Part shown: in pieces, positions 1-7,492 of the stretch
Numbering within the stretch: the stretch's first letter is position 1
How the letters are laid out: each line of letters starts with the position of its first letter
Source of the DNA: Oscillatoriales cyanobacterium
GTDB taxonomy: Bacteria; Cyanobacteriota; Cyanobacteriia; Cyanobacteriales; Microcoleaceae
DNA length: 44,930 nt
Assembly (NCBI GenBank): GCA_004292955.1
Contig: RDXX01000065.1
Span: forward strand, 1 to 44,930
Direction: 5' to 3'
Notes under the pieces: generated by a model
Told to the model about the DNA's origin: nothing
Databases searched by the model: none
The model's input: only the letters and a program-made list of their open reading frames with translations
Translations under genes and position numbers: made by a program

Positions 1-115
1 TAATTGGTAATTGGTAATTGGTAATTGGTAATTGGTAATTGGTAATTGGTAATTGGTAATTGGTAATTGGTAATTGGTAATTGGTAATTGGTAATTGGTG
101 ATTAGTGATTGGTAA
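1..115. repeat. Heptamer tandem repeat (TAATTGG)n
   Basis: The window opens inside a perfect seven-base tandem array of TAATTGG, unbroken to about position 98 (14 copies) and decaying to about 115. It starts at the window edge, so its full length is unknown. Heptamer arrays of this kind are the STRRs known from filamentous cyanobacteria. The rest of the spacer up to the prepilin peptidase gene (about 116-295) holds a fragment of the 'gaggactttagtccgc' motif near 163-180 (related to the hairpin repeat at 22.2 kb) and nothing else recognisable. Confidence 0.95.
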
Positions 116-295
116 CAGCTTAAAATAATAACACATCGCACAATTGGAAAAAACGGTTCGTAGTGAGGACTTTAGTCCGCATCAAAATCAGAGAATTTGG
201 ATTAGTTACTACAAAGATGATTAGTAATTTACAGGACACAATTTAACAAATAACAACTAATAAATCCCGACATTCAACAGTCAACAGACAACTTA

Positions 296-1117
296 ATGGA
301 AATAATATTTAATTCCCTTGTCACCGCGATCGTCTTTGTCATCGGCTCAGCGATCGGCAGCTTTCTAAATGTGGTAATCTATCGGTTGCCTGCGGGTTTG
401 TCGGTGATACATCCTCCTTCTCGCTGTCCCAAATGTTTAAATCAACTCAGAACTTACGAAAATATACCCGTGTTCGGTTGGCTGTGGCTGCGGGGACGCT
501 GCAATCACTGTCGCAGTCGGATTTCTGCCCGCTATCCCCTGGTGGAAGCAGCTATGGGTTTACTGTTTTTGCTGATCTATTGGCGGTTTGGGGTAAGCGT
601 CCAAACGCTGGGGTTTTGGACTTTGTTTAGCTGGCTGTTGGCTTTGTCTTTGATAGACTGCGATACAATGACTTTGCCTAATGCTTTGACTCGATCGGGT
701 TTGATACTCGGATTGGTTTTCCAAATCGCCAAGGGTTGGTGGCCGACATTTAGCCCGATCGACTCCGTGCACTATCTGGTACTAGACGGAATTTTGGGAG
801 CAGTTGTCGGATTGTGGCTGTTTGACGCGATCGGACTTGCAGGATCGATCGGCTTCGGGCAGACTGCTATGGGTGGCGGCGATACCAAATTAGCAGCCTT
901 GATGGGAGCTTGGCTGGGCTGGAAACTCTTGCTGCTAGCGACATTTATCGCTTGTTTAGCCGGGGCTTTGGTTGGTGGTGGGGCGATCGCGATCGGATTG
1001 CTCGATCGTCGTCAACCCATGCCCTTCGGCCCGTTTCTGGCTCTCGGTGCAGCCATTACAGCTCTCTGGGGCGAACCGATCTTATCTATTTACTTGCAGT
1101 TCTTTTTCCCGAATTAG
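296..1117 (+). CDS. pilD: Prepilin peptidase (A24 family, PilD/GspO type)
   Basis: Membrane aspartic peptidase that removes the leader from type IV prepilins and N-methylates the new N-terminus; in cyanobacteria it serves pili for motility and DNA uptake. The 273-residue product is of normal length. The N-terminal domain has the paired cysteines CPKC (44-47) and CNHC (69-72) of the methyltransferase/zinc part. The peptidase aspartates fit D121/D123 in 'LIDCDTMTLPN' and D196 in 'GGGDTK'. About seven or eight hydrophobic segments follow. The ATG at 296 directly precedes the conserved hydrophobic start; no strong Shine-Dalgarno is seen. No pilin or pil assembly gene is adjacent. Family assignment is secure. 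Confidence 0.93.
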   Translation: MEIIFNSLVTAIVFVIGSAIGSFLNVVIYRLPAGLSVIHPPSRCPKCLNQLRTYENIPVFGWLWLRGRCNHCRSRISARYPLVEAAMGLLFLLIYWRFGVSVQTLGFWTLFSWLLALSLIDCDTMTLPNALTRSGLILGLVFQIAKGWWPTFSPIDSVHYLVLDGILGAVVGLWLFDAIGLAGSIGFGQTAMGGGDTKLAALMGAWLGWKLLLLATFIACLAGALVGGGAIAIGLLDRRQPMPFGPFLALGAAITALWGEPILSIYLQFFFPN

Positions 1118-1372
1118 GGTTTGCGATCTACGGTTAGGGAGCGCGATCGAACATAATATCAGTTCAACTAAATCAGCAGGAGTCCCGCGCTCTACTTCCA
1201 GGTGAGCGTCGGGAGGAATGCGCGTGAGTGAAGAGATCCGCCCCAAACCAAATCGGTAGCTTTAGAAATCGGAGGGTTCGGGGCGGTCGACTCGCTGTAC
1301 AAATTATTTCTGCCACACCACTTGCTTTTGCCGTATTCACGAGATACAATATTTTCAGAGTTAGTGAAAGTA
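1118..1372. other. Spacer with a possible gene remnant on the minus strand
   Basis: No intact gene. On the minus strand around 1140-1230 one frame reads as a coherent protein-like stretch containing 'RIPPDAHLEVERG' and 'ADLVELIL', but it has no start and is not long enough to assign. It could be the remnant of a decayed gene; I do not recognise the family. The last bases before the TnpB gene (about 1340-1372) contain 'gatacaat', which could act as a -10 element or lie in the left end of the IS200/IS605-type element. Confidence 0.3.
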
Positions 1373-2698
1373 ATGCCTCAAATAATCACCGCCAAGTTAA
1401 AACTCAACCTGAATGCCGAGCAAAAAGCTTTGGTGTCTCAGATTGCTTTAGCCTACCGAGATGCTTTGAACTATACTTCACAAGTCGCTTTTGATACGGG
1501 TAAAACCAGTAACGGTCTGAAGTTGCAAAAAGCCGTCTACAACGAGTTGCGAGTTCGTTTTGGACTCGGTGCTCAGATGGCTTGCAACGTACCCAGACAA
1601 GTGTCTGGAACCTACAAAACTCTTTGGACTAAGGTAAAACAATCTAACGATGCTATTGCCAAAGGTTATACCAAGAGACGGTACAAAGGGTTGGACAAAC
1701 CCCCTAAATACATTTCTCGAACCTGTACCTTAAATTATCAGCGGGACTACTCTTTTAAAGCCGAACAGCAAGTGAGTATTATCACGCTGCAAGGTAGAAT
1801 AGTAGTCCCGTATGATGGCTACAACAAGCATCTAGATTTGATTGCCAATGGTGCCAAGATTGGGGCAGCCAAAATCGTCTATCAGCGTTCTTCTAAGACT
1901 TACTACTTAATGGTAAGTATTGAAGTAGAAGTACCTGAAATTAACCCACTAAAAATAACCAGAGTTTCTGGTGTTGATGTGGGTATGCGCTACTTAGCAG
2001 TAGAAACAGACTTACAAAACAAGTCGAAATTCTACTCAGGAAAAGACCCGAGACACAAAGCCAACCGTTATCACAAAGCCAGACCAACTCTTCAGCGTAA
2101 AGGCACTCGTTCGGCCAAGCGCAGACTAATCGCTTTGTCAGGAAGAGAAAGACGGTTTATCGCTGACGTGAACCACCAAATTAGCAAGGAAATTGCCAAG
2201 CCTAACAGCCTGATTGGACTAGAAAACTTGACCGGAATTAGGGATAGAACTAAGTCTAAATCCGGGAAAAAGACTAGCAAGAAGCAGCGTAGATCTAATA
2301 GAAATAAGGCGAAATGGTCCTTTGCCGAATTGCACGGCTATATTGACTACAAAGCCCATCTAAATGGTTCGTTAGCAACTAAAGTTCCGGCAAATTATAC
2401 ATCGAAGAGTTGTCCTAAATGTGGACATACTTCGGATGCTAATAGACCTAACAAAGGGCTATTGTTTCGCTGTGAATGCTGTGGTCACGAGTTACACGCT
2501 GATTTGGTTGGTGCACGAAACATTGCAATGAGAGCGTTGCTTGTCCGGCAAGACTGGATGAGTACGGGGAGCTTGTCAGCATCCCCTAATGTATCGGGCA
2601 GTGAAACTAAAGCTGAGATTCTATCTAGGTTTTCGGAATTGCGGTGGAGTTCAGATACAAGCCCACATCATAGCGGTACCCCGCTTGATGATGGGTAG
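1373..2698 (+). CDS. tnpB: TnpB, RNA-guided nuclease of an IS200/IS605-family element (orphan)
   Basis: About 441 residues from the ATG at 1373; an upstream in-frame start would add 17 residues unlike the family N-terminus, whereas 'MPQIITAKLKLNLN' is typical. The RuvC-like nuclease residues are all present: Asp in 'GVDVGMRYLAV', Glu in 'IGLENLTGI', and Asp in 'HADLVGARNIAM'. The zinc ribbon is CPKCG...CECCG. TnpB cleaves DNA guided by an omega RNA made from the 3' end of the element. No TnpA transposase (Y1 HUH) lies nearby, so this is an orphan or TnpA-dependent copy. The reading frame is intact, so the protein is probably functional. A hairpin closes the element at the 3' end. Confidence 0.93.
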   Translation: MPQIITAKLKLNLNAEQKALVSQIALAYRDALNYTSQVAFDTGKTSNGLKLQKAVYNELRVRFGLGAQMACNVPRQVSGTYKTLWTKVKQSNDAIAKGYTKRRYKGLDKPPKYISRTCTLNYQRDYSFKAEQQVSIITLQGRIVVPYDGYNKHLDLIANGAKIGAAKIVYQRSSKTYYLMVSIEVEVPEINPLKITRVSGVDVGMRYLAVETDLQNKSKFYSGKDPRHKANRYHKARPTLQRKGTRSAKRRLIALSGRERRFIADVNHQISKEIAKPNSLIGLENLTGIRDRTKSKSGKKTSKKQRRSNRNKAKWSFAELHGYIDYKAHLNGSLATKVPANYTSKSCPKCGHTSDANRPNKGLLFRCECCGHELHADLVGARNIAMRALLVRQDWMSTGSLSASPNVSGSETKAEILSRFSELRWSSDTSPHHSGTPLDDG

Positions 2699-2703
2699 TT
2701 GAC
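2664..2703 (+). ncRNA. Right-end hairpin / omega RNA 3' part of the first TnpB element
   Basis: Overlapping the tnpB stop codon is a hairpin with a GC-rich stem: arms 2666-2676 and 2681-2690, ten pairs with one bulged T, loop TACC, followed by GATGGGTAGTTG. In IS200/IS605 elements the right end carries such imperfect palindromes and the omega RNA spans it, with the guide lying just outside. The exact element end is not proven here; the boundary is estimated from similarity to the second TnpB element (GTGGGGTAGTTT). Confidence 0.55.
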
Positions 2704-2722
2704 AAATTGGTAAAATTATCCC

Positions 2723-2935
2723 GTGTCTTGGATTACACTCAAAACCACTAGCTTTCGTTGGGAAGCCGAATTAATGCAGCAGCTCCTGGCGGCTCATCAA
2801 ATCCCGGCTCGAATTGTAGACTTGGGTATAGCATCTTATTTTGGGGCTGGAAGTGCTACAGCTTTGCAAGTTCTTCCCCAACACCAGCGCACTGCGTCGC
2901 TGCTCATCAGTCCTGTTGAAGATGAGCCAGAATAA
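2723..2935 (+). CDS. DUF2007-family small protein
   Basis: 70 residues starting at GTG (2723). It begins 'MSWITLKTTSFRWEAELM' and contains 'LLAAHQIPARIVD' followed by 'ALQVLPQHQRTA'. This is the layout of the DUF2007 (putative signal-transducing) family: a ferredoxin-like small domain in which an early 'EA.....L...GI.A.i.d' helix precedes a strand with 'V...d...A..ll'. The precise role is unknown. It sits 24 bp after the TnpB stop codon, so the element may have inserted just upstream and removed its native promoter region; no clear ribosome site is seen. Confidence 0.7.
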   Translation: MSWITLKTTSFRWEAELMQQLLAAHQIPARIVDLGIASYFGAGSATALQVLPQHQRTASLLISPVEDEPE

Positions 2936-2936
2936 G

Positions 2937-3224
2937 AGTGATTAGTTATTAGTCATTAGTCATTAGTCATTAGTCAATAGTCAATAGTAGATAATTGATA
3001 TCTTTGAGACGAGCATCGGAATAATAACCTTCAGAGTACAGCGCGAGCGTCCAGCAGGGGGAACGCGAGACATTCGTAGTTCAGCGCGATCGGGCAGTCT
3101 ATAGTATAATTCCTCTGTAGTGCGGACTTGATATTATGACAAATGGCAATTCCCAATTACCAATTACCAATTCCCAATTCCCAATTACCAATTCCCAATT
3201 ACCAACTACCAATTACCAATTCCT
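2937..3224. repeat. Two heptamer arrays upstream of accD (ATTAGTC and CCAATTM)
   Basis: Positions 2937-2990 hold ATTAGTC-type heptamers with decaying edges. Positions 3144-3222 hold a mixed array of CCAATTA and CCAATTC heptamers that ends about 10 bases before the accD ATG. Between them (2991-3140) is non-repetitive sequence with one 'gcgatcgg' but no gene. The second array occupies the place where the accD ribosome-binding site should be, and none is visible. Confidence 0.9.
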
Positions 3225-3232
3225 AAGTTTTA

Positions 3233-4186
3233 ATGTCTCTATTTGATTGGTTTGCAAATCGACGAAAATCAGTACCGAATTCCCAAGAACGGCCGGAACG
3301 AGAAATTGCGGACGGACTTTGGAATAAATGCACAGCTTGCGATGCCCTGAGTTATACCAAAGACCTGCGAGCAAATCAAATGGTTTGCTTGGAATGCGGG
3401 CATCATATCAGAGTTTATAGTGACGATCGCATCGAGCAGTTGATCGACCCCAATACCTGGACACCCATTAACGGAAATCTCCAGGCCACCGATCCGCTGA
3501 AATTTCGCGATCGCAAAAAGTATAGCGATCGACTGCGAGAATTTCAAGAAAAAACAGGCCACCTAGACGCAGTAGAAACAGGCATCGGCAAAATCGAAAA
3601 TTTGCCCGTTGCCCTCGGAGTCATGGAATTTCAGTTCATCGGCGGCAGCATGGGCTCAGTTGTCGGAGAAAAACTGACTCGCCTCATCGAACACGCCACG
3701 CGGGAACGCTTACCCGTACTCATTGTCTGCGCTTCCGGCGGTGCGAGAATGCAGGAAGGAATGCTCAGCCTGATGCAAATGGCTAAAATTTCCGGGGCTC
3801 TAGAGCGTCACCGGGAAGCGAGACTGCTTTACATCCCAATTTTGACCCACCCGACCACCGGGGGCGTCACCGCCAGTTTTGCCATGTTAGGAGACATTAT
3901 AATTGCAGAGCCAAAAGCTACTGTAGCCTTTACGGGCGGCCGGGTAATCGAGCAAACTCTGCGCGAAAAGCTGCCGGAAAATTATCAAACTTCCGAATAC
4001 TCTTTCGCCCACGGTTTTGTAGACTTGATCGTACCCCGAACTCAATTAAAGAAAACTCTGGCTGGACTCATCAGCCTCCACCAGCCCCAGCCTTTCTTGG
4101 CAGACTCGGAATTCCCCGCCCACGATGCTACCGAAAGCCACCACGCTGTGGCGACACCGACTCACGCTTTCAAGCTTTCTCCCTAA
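3233..4186 (+). CDS. accD: Acetyl-CoA carboxylase carboxyltransferase subunit beta
   Basis: Transfers carboxyl from biotin carboxyl carrier protein to acetyl-CoA, giving malonyl-CoA for fatty acid synthesis; works as a heterotetramer with AccA. The 317-residue product has the N-terminal zinc ribbon C33, C36, C52, C55 ('CTACD...CLECGHH') and the crotonase-like core with '[12 protein letters not shown]', '[11 protein letters not shown]' and '[11 protein letters not shown]'. The C-terminal 30 residues are a variable, low-conservation tail. The start at 3233 is the family start. It is immediately preceded by a heptamer array and has no visible Shine-Dalgarno. AccA, AccB and AccC are not in the window, as is usual in cyanobacteria. 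Confidence 0.97.
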   Translation: MSLFDWFANRRKSVPNSQERPEREIADGLWNKCTACDALSYTKDLRANQMVCLECGHHIRVYSDDRIEQLIDPNTWTPINGNLQATDPLKFRDRKKYSDRLREFQEKTGHLDAVETGIGKIENLPVALGVMEFQFIGGSMGSVVGEKLTRLIEHATRERLPVLIVCASGGARMQEGMLSLMQMAKISGALERHREARLLYIPILTHPTTGGVTASFAMLGDIIIAEPKATVAFTGGRVIEQTLREKLPENYQTSEYSFAHGFVDLIVPRTQLKKTLAGLISLHQPQPFLADSEFPAHDATESHHAVATPTHAFKLSP

Positions 4187-4570
4187 GCTGCTGCGCCGGA
4201 TGACTCCTGTGGCGAACCGATCAAAATTTTCGACCAAAGTTCAAGCCCCATAAGACACCTGTGGAGTAAATCTCAAATCGAAAAATGGAAAATCGCCCCG
4301 TCTGTTGGTGAGTCCGCCAAAGACGAAAATGTCAGAGGAATTCCCCAAAAACCGTGGTTTCTACGAAAAACATGAAGTTTGGTAGCGAGAAATGCACGCA
4401 GATACGGGGTTTTTAGTCCTGCGCGCCCAAGTCCTATTGATAATAAAGACGCGGCAATGGGATGATATTGGTTGGAAGTTGATGGAGTGGGAAGCTTGGC
4501 TGAGCAAAAATGCTTAGTGTTAATTAGTGATTAGTTAGCTGGCGATCGCACAAAATCTCAGAACAAACTA
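4187..4570. other. Gene-poor spacer after accD
   Basis: No gene I can support. The stretch at 4232-4268 ('aaagttcaagccccat...ctgtggagtaaatc') matches a motif also found near 31158-31200, so it is part of a dispersed repeat. A 41-codon open frame (4392-4517, containing 'RQWDDIGWKLMEWEAWL') exists but has no ribosome site or recognisable family. One HIP1 octamer core (gcgatcgc) lies near 4542. Confidence 0.5.
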
Positions 4571-4573
4571 TCA

Positions 4574-4653
4574 GGTCAGGAACTCAGGGAATCAACGCCA
4601 CTGAGCTTGTAAGAAATTACAAGCTGTTCTGACCAGACCCCTCGATCGCGAGG
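4574..4653 (+). ncRNA. Candidate structured RNA: three-way junction with GAAA tetraloop
   Basis: The sequence folds by eye into a compact three-way junction. P1 pairs 4574-4583 with 4626-4634 (nine pairs, one bulged G). P2 pairs TCAG 4584-4587 with CTGA 4601-4604, with a 13-nt loop. P3 pairs GCTTGTAA 4605-4612 with TTACAAGC 4617-4624, closed by a GAAA (GNRA-type) tetraloop. Only one nucleotide of the junction is left unpaired. A further hairpin CCTCG-ATCG-CGAGG follows at 4640-4653. The pairing pattern is symmetric only in part, so the RNA strand is a guess (+, towards the small gene at 4905). I do not recognise a known Rfam family. It could be a leader element or an independent small RNA. 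Confidence 0.45.
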
Positions 4654-4904
4654 AGACGTTATTCAGGTCACGACACCGGAGAATGCGACGCCAGTTTTCC
4701 GCTCTGTCATCTGCAATTAAACAGTTTTAAAGTCACTGAAACAGTGTTGCAGGTCTAACAAGCGTTTTCCTCTCAGGTCTAAAGACTTGCTCGTTTCCCA
4801 CTTACCGAATATTTTTTATGACAGCTAACAGCGCTTTGTTAAATTGTCCAGCTTTCATTCAACAGCAGTCAACTCAATTCTGATCCGTCAGCGACCTGAA
4901 AATT
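4654..4904. other. Probable leader/promoter region of the small gene at 4905
   Basis: Contains two similar blocks, 'gcaggtctaacaagcgtttt' near 4750 and 'tcaggtctaaagacttgctc' near 4777, which could pair or mark duplicated sites. No gene or strong promoter recognised. Confidence 0.3.
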
Positions 4905-5096
4905 ATGGGTTTTGCAGACCTGTCCATCGCAGAAATAGCAGAAGACTTCAACGTCCCTGTTGAAGACGTGCTCCGCTTGTGTGATGAGCTGGAAATTGCC
5001 TACAAACACCCTCAAACCCGTTTGGCTTTGGAAGATGTTAAGGCAATTATGTCCGCTCTCGAAAAAAGGCGCGACTCAAAACGAATTGCAGATTAG
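4905..5096 (+). CDS. Small conserved HTH-like protein upstream of psbV
   Basis: 63 residues, starting 'MGFADLSIAEIAEDF'. The pattern 'LSIAEIAEDFNVPVEDVLRLCDELEI' is a compact helix-turn-helix-like fold, resembling the N-terminal domain of translation factor IF-2 and small DNA/RNA-binding helices; the C-terminal half ('LEDVKAIMSALEKRRDS') is basic and helical. Coding character is good (no membrane segment, even codon use) but I do not recognise a named family. It lies 149 bp ahead of psbV on the same strand, and a promoter-like pair in between suggests psbV is transcribed separately. Confidence 0.7.
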   Translation: MGFADLSIAEIAEDFNVPVEDVLRLCDELEIAYKHPQTRLALEDVKAIMSALEKRRDSKRIAD

Positions 5097-5173
5097 ATCG
5101 ATCGCAAAATTCCTCTACCTTTAAAGGTATGGCTGCACAAACTTTCGCCAGTTGTCACCAAAGAAAGGAATTT

Positions 5174-5203
5174 TGAACAGAAATCTGTTTGCCAGCTATA
5201 CTC
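5174..5203 (+). promoter_or_regulatory. Candidate psbV promoter
   Basis: TTGAAC (5174-5179) and TATACT (5198-5203) are separated by 18 bases and lie about 40 bases ahead of the psbV start codon. A purine-rich ribosome site, AAGGAGA, is at about 5236. Assigned by eye only. Confidence 0.45.
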
Positions 5204-5245
5204 TCTTAGCGTTCAATAATTTGCCGGATTTTTTTAAGGAGAACC

Positions 5246-5734
5246 ATGCTTAAAAGATATTTCATTGCTCTGACCGCTGTATTCTTGACATTTCAGTTAT
5301 TTGTCAGCAGCGCGATGGCTGTCGAACTGAGTGCTGAGCTTCGCACTGTAACTTTAAATGACAAGGGCACTCCAGTAGTGCTGAGCCTCAAACAAGTCCA
5401 GCAAGGCAAACGCCAGTTCCAAAATACTTGCGCTCAATGTCACGCTTCCGGCATGACAAAAACTGACCCCAACCTCAATTTGAGTCCCGAAACTCTAGCT
5501 TTGGCCAACCCACCCCGCAATAATATTGAGTCGCTGGTGGACTATATGAAAAATCCCACGACTTATGACGGGTTTCAAGAAATTTCGGAACTGCATCCGA
5601 GCATGAAGAGTGCCGATATTTTCGCTGAGATGAGAAATCTCTCCGATGAAGATTTGTACGCGATTGCCGGTCACATTCTGTTGCAGCCGAAAATTATCTC
5701 CCGCCAGTGGGCTGGTGGCAAAGGCGCTCGTTAA
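5246..5734 (+). CDS. psbV: Photosystem II cytochrome c-550 (PsbV)
   Basis: Extrinsic luminal subunit of photosystem II that stabilises the oxygen-evolving Mn4CaO5 cluster together with PsbU and PsbO. The 162-residue precursor has a signal peptide ending at 'AMA' (25). The heme site CAQCH is at 62-66. With cleavage after residue 25 the histidines fall at mature positions 41 (H66) and 92 (H117 in 'ELHPSMKS'), which are the known bis-histidine ligands of this low-potential cytochrome. The C-terminal 'LLQPKIISRQWAGGKG' is also typical. Start is supported by AAGGAGA ten bases upstream. It leads a run of three c-type cytochrome genes. Confidence 0.98.
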   Translation: MLKRYFIALTAVFLTFQLFVSSAMAVELSAELRTVTLNDKGTPVVLSLKQVQQGKRQFQNTCAQCHASGMTKTDPNLNLSPETLALANPPRNNIESLVDYMKNPTTYDGFQEISELHPSMKSADIFAEMRNLSDEDLYAIAGHILLQPKIISRQWAGGKGAR

Positions 5735-5982
5735 TTAGTTTGAAATTTGAGATTTTGGATTTTGGATTGAGAGGGGCTGGGATTTGGCAAGGATTGCTGG
5801 CTCGCCGTTTTTCTATCGAAAATCTGAAATCTCAAATTTACTTCTAGTTGATTGATTCTCCCCAGTCGAACTCGCTGACTTGAGCTAGCGGACTGGTTGA
5901 TACTGACGAAAGTCAGAGCGCAACAAAAAAAATTCGATTGTACGAGCAAATGTTAGTGGATTATTGACTTTTCTACGCCTTT
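5735..5982. other. Spacer between psbV and the psbV2-like gene
   Basis: 248 bases with no gene. The first part is repetitive, low-complexity sequence (tttgagattttggattttggattgag) related to the other ATTTTAG/TTTGAG repeats in the window. No terminator hairpin is obvious. Confidence 0.5.
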
Positions 5983-6483
5983 ATGATGCATCGTGGTGTT
6001 TTTCTCTGCTTTCTGTTGGGGATGTTAATTATTTTGCCGCTCCTGCTGCTGGCTCCTCAACCTGTTTTGGCTGCTGGCGATTCTTATGTAACTCGCTATT
6101 TGAAAGTTAGCGAACCTGTACCACTGGAATTGGACACGGAGGGACACACTCGGTTGTTTTCAGCTCAGGATTTGTCTGTCGGCAAGGTTTTGTTCGAGCA
6201 AAATTGCATGAATTGCCACGTCGGAGGAGCAACTTTGCCCGATCCGATGATCTCTCTGTCTTTGGCAGATCTCCAGGGGGCAACGCCTCCTCGCAGCAAC
6301 ATCAATGGTTTGGTGTCATATCTGAGAGAGCCGATGACTTATGACGGCAGTGAGGAAACTTTTTGGTGCCGCCAAGTACCCGAAAGCTGGATGCCACAGA
6401 CTGAGGTTGAAAATTTGGCTGCTTTTGTGATCCGGGCGGCTCAGAAAGCTCCAGGCTGGGGCGTGGATAATTTTGAGAGTTGA
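5983..6483 (+). CDS. psbV2: Cytochrome c-550-like protein PsbV2
   Basis: 166-residue secreted c-type cytochrome homologous to PsbV: signal peptide through 'PVLA' (30), heme site CMNCH at 75-79, and the shared 'PPRSNINGLVSYLREPMTYDG' region (compare PPRNNIESLVDYMKNPTTYDG in PsbV, quoted in part). Where PsbV has its second heme ligand His ('ISELHPS'), this protein has Cys129 ('TFWCRQVPES'). A His/Cys-ligated heme is what is known for PsbV2 of Thermosynechococcus, so the same is inferred here. Function is not settled; it may partly substitute for PsbV. The psbV-psbV2-petJ order is the known cyanobacterial arrangement. The start may be the second of two adjacent Met codons. Confidence 0.92.
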   Translation: MMHRGVFLCFLLGMLIILPLLLLAPQPVLAAGDSYVTRYLKVSEPVPLELDTEGHTRLFSAQDLSVGKVLFEQNCMNCHVGGATLPDPMISLSLADLQGATPPRSNINGLVSYLREPMTYDGSEETFWCRQVPESWMPQTEVENLAAFVIRAAQKAPGWGVDNFES

Positions 6484-6549
6484 ACTGCCACTGCCAAAAA
6501 GTGGTAAATTACTCGGGAGAAAGCAATCGTGCGTGTAGTCGCGATCGCG

Positions 6550-6570
6550 CCTGTTAAAACAGGTAAAATA
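6550..6570 (+). promoter_or_regulatory. Inverted repeat and -10-like box upstream of petJ
   Basis: CCTGTT-AA-AACAGG (6550-6563) is a six-base inverted repeat, followed at once by TAAAAT. It lies about 50 bases ahead of the petJ start, a good position for an operator over a promoter. petJ is copper-regulated in several cyanobacteria; whether this is the operator is inference. Confidence 0.4.
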
Positions 6571-6613
6571 ACTAAAGAATCACCCTTTGTCTGTCCATTA
6601 GAGGAGAACTGCG

Positions 6614-6952
6614 TTGAAAAGACTCTTATCGATCGCCTTGTTAGCGTTCACAATTTTCACTTTCGGCTTCGGCAGCCCTGCTCTGGCTGGAGATGCTGTT
6701 AAAGGATCTAAAATCTTCAGCAACAACTGTTCTGCTTGTCACATCGGTGGCGGGAACGTCGTTATGGCAATGAAAACCTTGAAAAAAGGCGCTCTTGAGA
6801 AGTATGGCATGAATTCTATCGAAGCTATTACGACTCAGGTAACTAAGGGCAAAAATGCTATGCCTGCTTTTGGTGGCCGCTTGAAGCCAGACCAAATCGA
6901 GGATGTAGCAACCTACGTGCTCGAACAATCTGAGAAAGACTGGAAAGGCTAA
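6614..6952 (+). CDS. petJ: Cytochrome c6 (cytochrome c-553)
   Basis: Soluble luminal electron carrier from cytochrome b6f to photosystem I (and to terminal oxidase), used alongside or in place of plastocyanin. 112-residue precursor with signal peptide ending 'PALA' (25), giving a mature N-terminus '[10 protein letters not shown]'. Heme motif CSACH at 39-43 with H43 as one ligand and M83 ('NAMPAF') as the other. Translation starts at TTG (6614): GAGGAG lies eight bases before it and the next Met codon is far inside the mature protein. Third of three cytochrome genes in the same direction. Confidence 0.97.
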   Translation: MKRLLSIALLAFTIFTFGFGSPALAGDAVKGSKIFSNNCSACHIGGGNVVMAMKTLKKGALEKYGMNSIEAITTQVTKGKNAMPAFGGRLKPDQIEDVATYVLEQSEKDWKG

Positions 6953-7492
6953 ACTGCCTCTTTGAAGTCGGACAACCTGGGCGGACTTGATTTAATTTAA
7001 AACTTGTCTTCCCGATCGCACCCTCTCTCTCCCTTTGGTAAATAAATCTCGGTTTGCAGCGATCTTAACCTATTTGGGAAAGCCCGCCACAAATCAGATT
7101 TTTATTAGCCCAAGGGCGGGGGAGGGAATTTTATTTTAGATTTTAGATTTTAGATTTTAGATTGAAGATTTTAGATTGAAGATTTTTTAGATTGCTGATT
7201 TTGTATAAATTGTCAAGCACATGACATTAATATTTCTTACGAATGGCGACAAGAAACCCCCTTTAGGATCTCAGAGACGTAGGGTGCGTCGCCACGAATA
7301 ATTCTCGCCCTCCACCAGGCTGCCAGTGAGCGACGCACCCTACAATTTATAACGGGGATGAATAACCCGGATTTGGTATTACTAAATGCTGACTTTGGAT
7401 AAATTGTCAAGCACTTTACATTAAGATTTATTATTGCTGTGGTTCATCAATGAAAAGTGTGTGTTAGGATTTAAAACCTTATTAGAAAAGCC
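6953..7492. repeat. Repeat-rich spacer: ATTTTAG heptamers, direct repeats and GTAGGGTGCGTC hairpin
   Basis: No gene. Positions 7128-7195 hold ATTTTAG heptamers and variants. A perfect 14-bp inverted repeat has arms 7279-7292 (GTAGGGTGCGTCGC) and 7330-7343. This hairpin is flanked by two copies of a ~40-base direct repeat centred on 'ataaattgtcaagcac' at about 7194-7240 and 7387-7435, both preceded by 'gctga(t/c)ttt'. The second copy ends about 60 bases before the CHAD gene and may contain its promoter. Confidence 0.8.

Noticed and set aside
4392..4517. A 41-codon frame after accD
   Set aside because: No Shine-Dalgarno and no family; kept only as a note in the spacer entry.
4574..4653. Resemblance to a cobalamin riboswitch (AGGGAA and GCCACTG motifs in the P2 region)
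   Set aside because: The two motifs are only a few bases apart; the P4-P6 region between them is missing, there is no proper B12 box, and the next gene is not a cobalamin gene.
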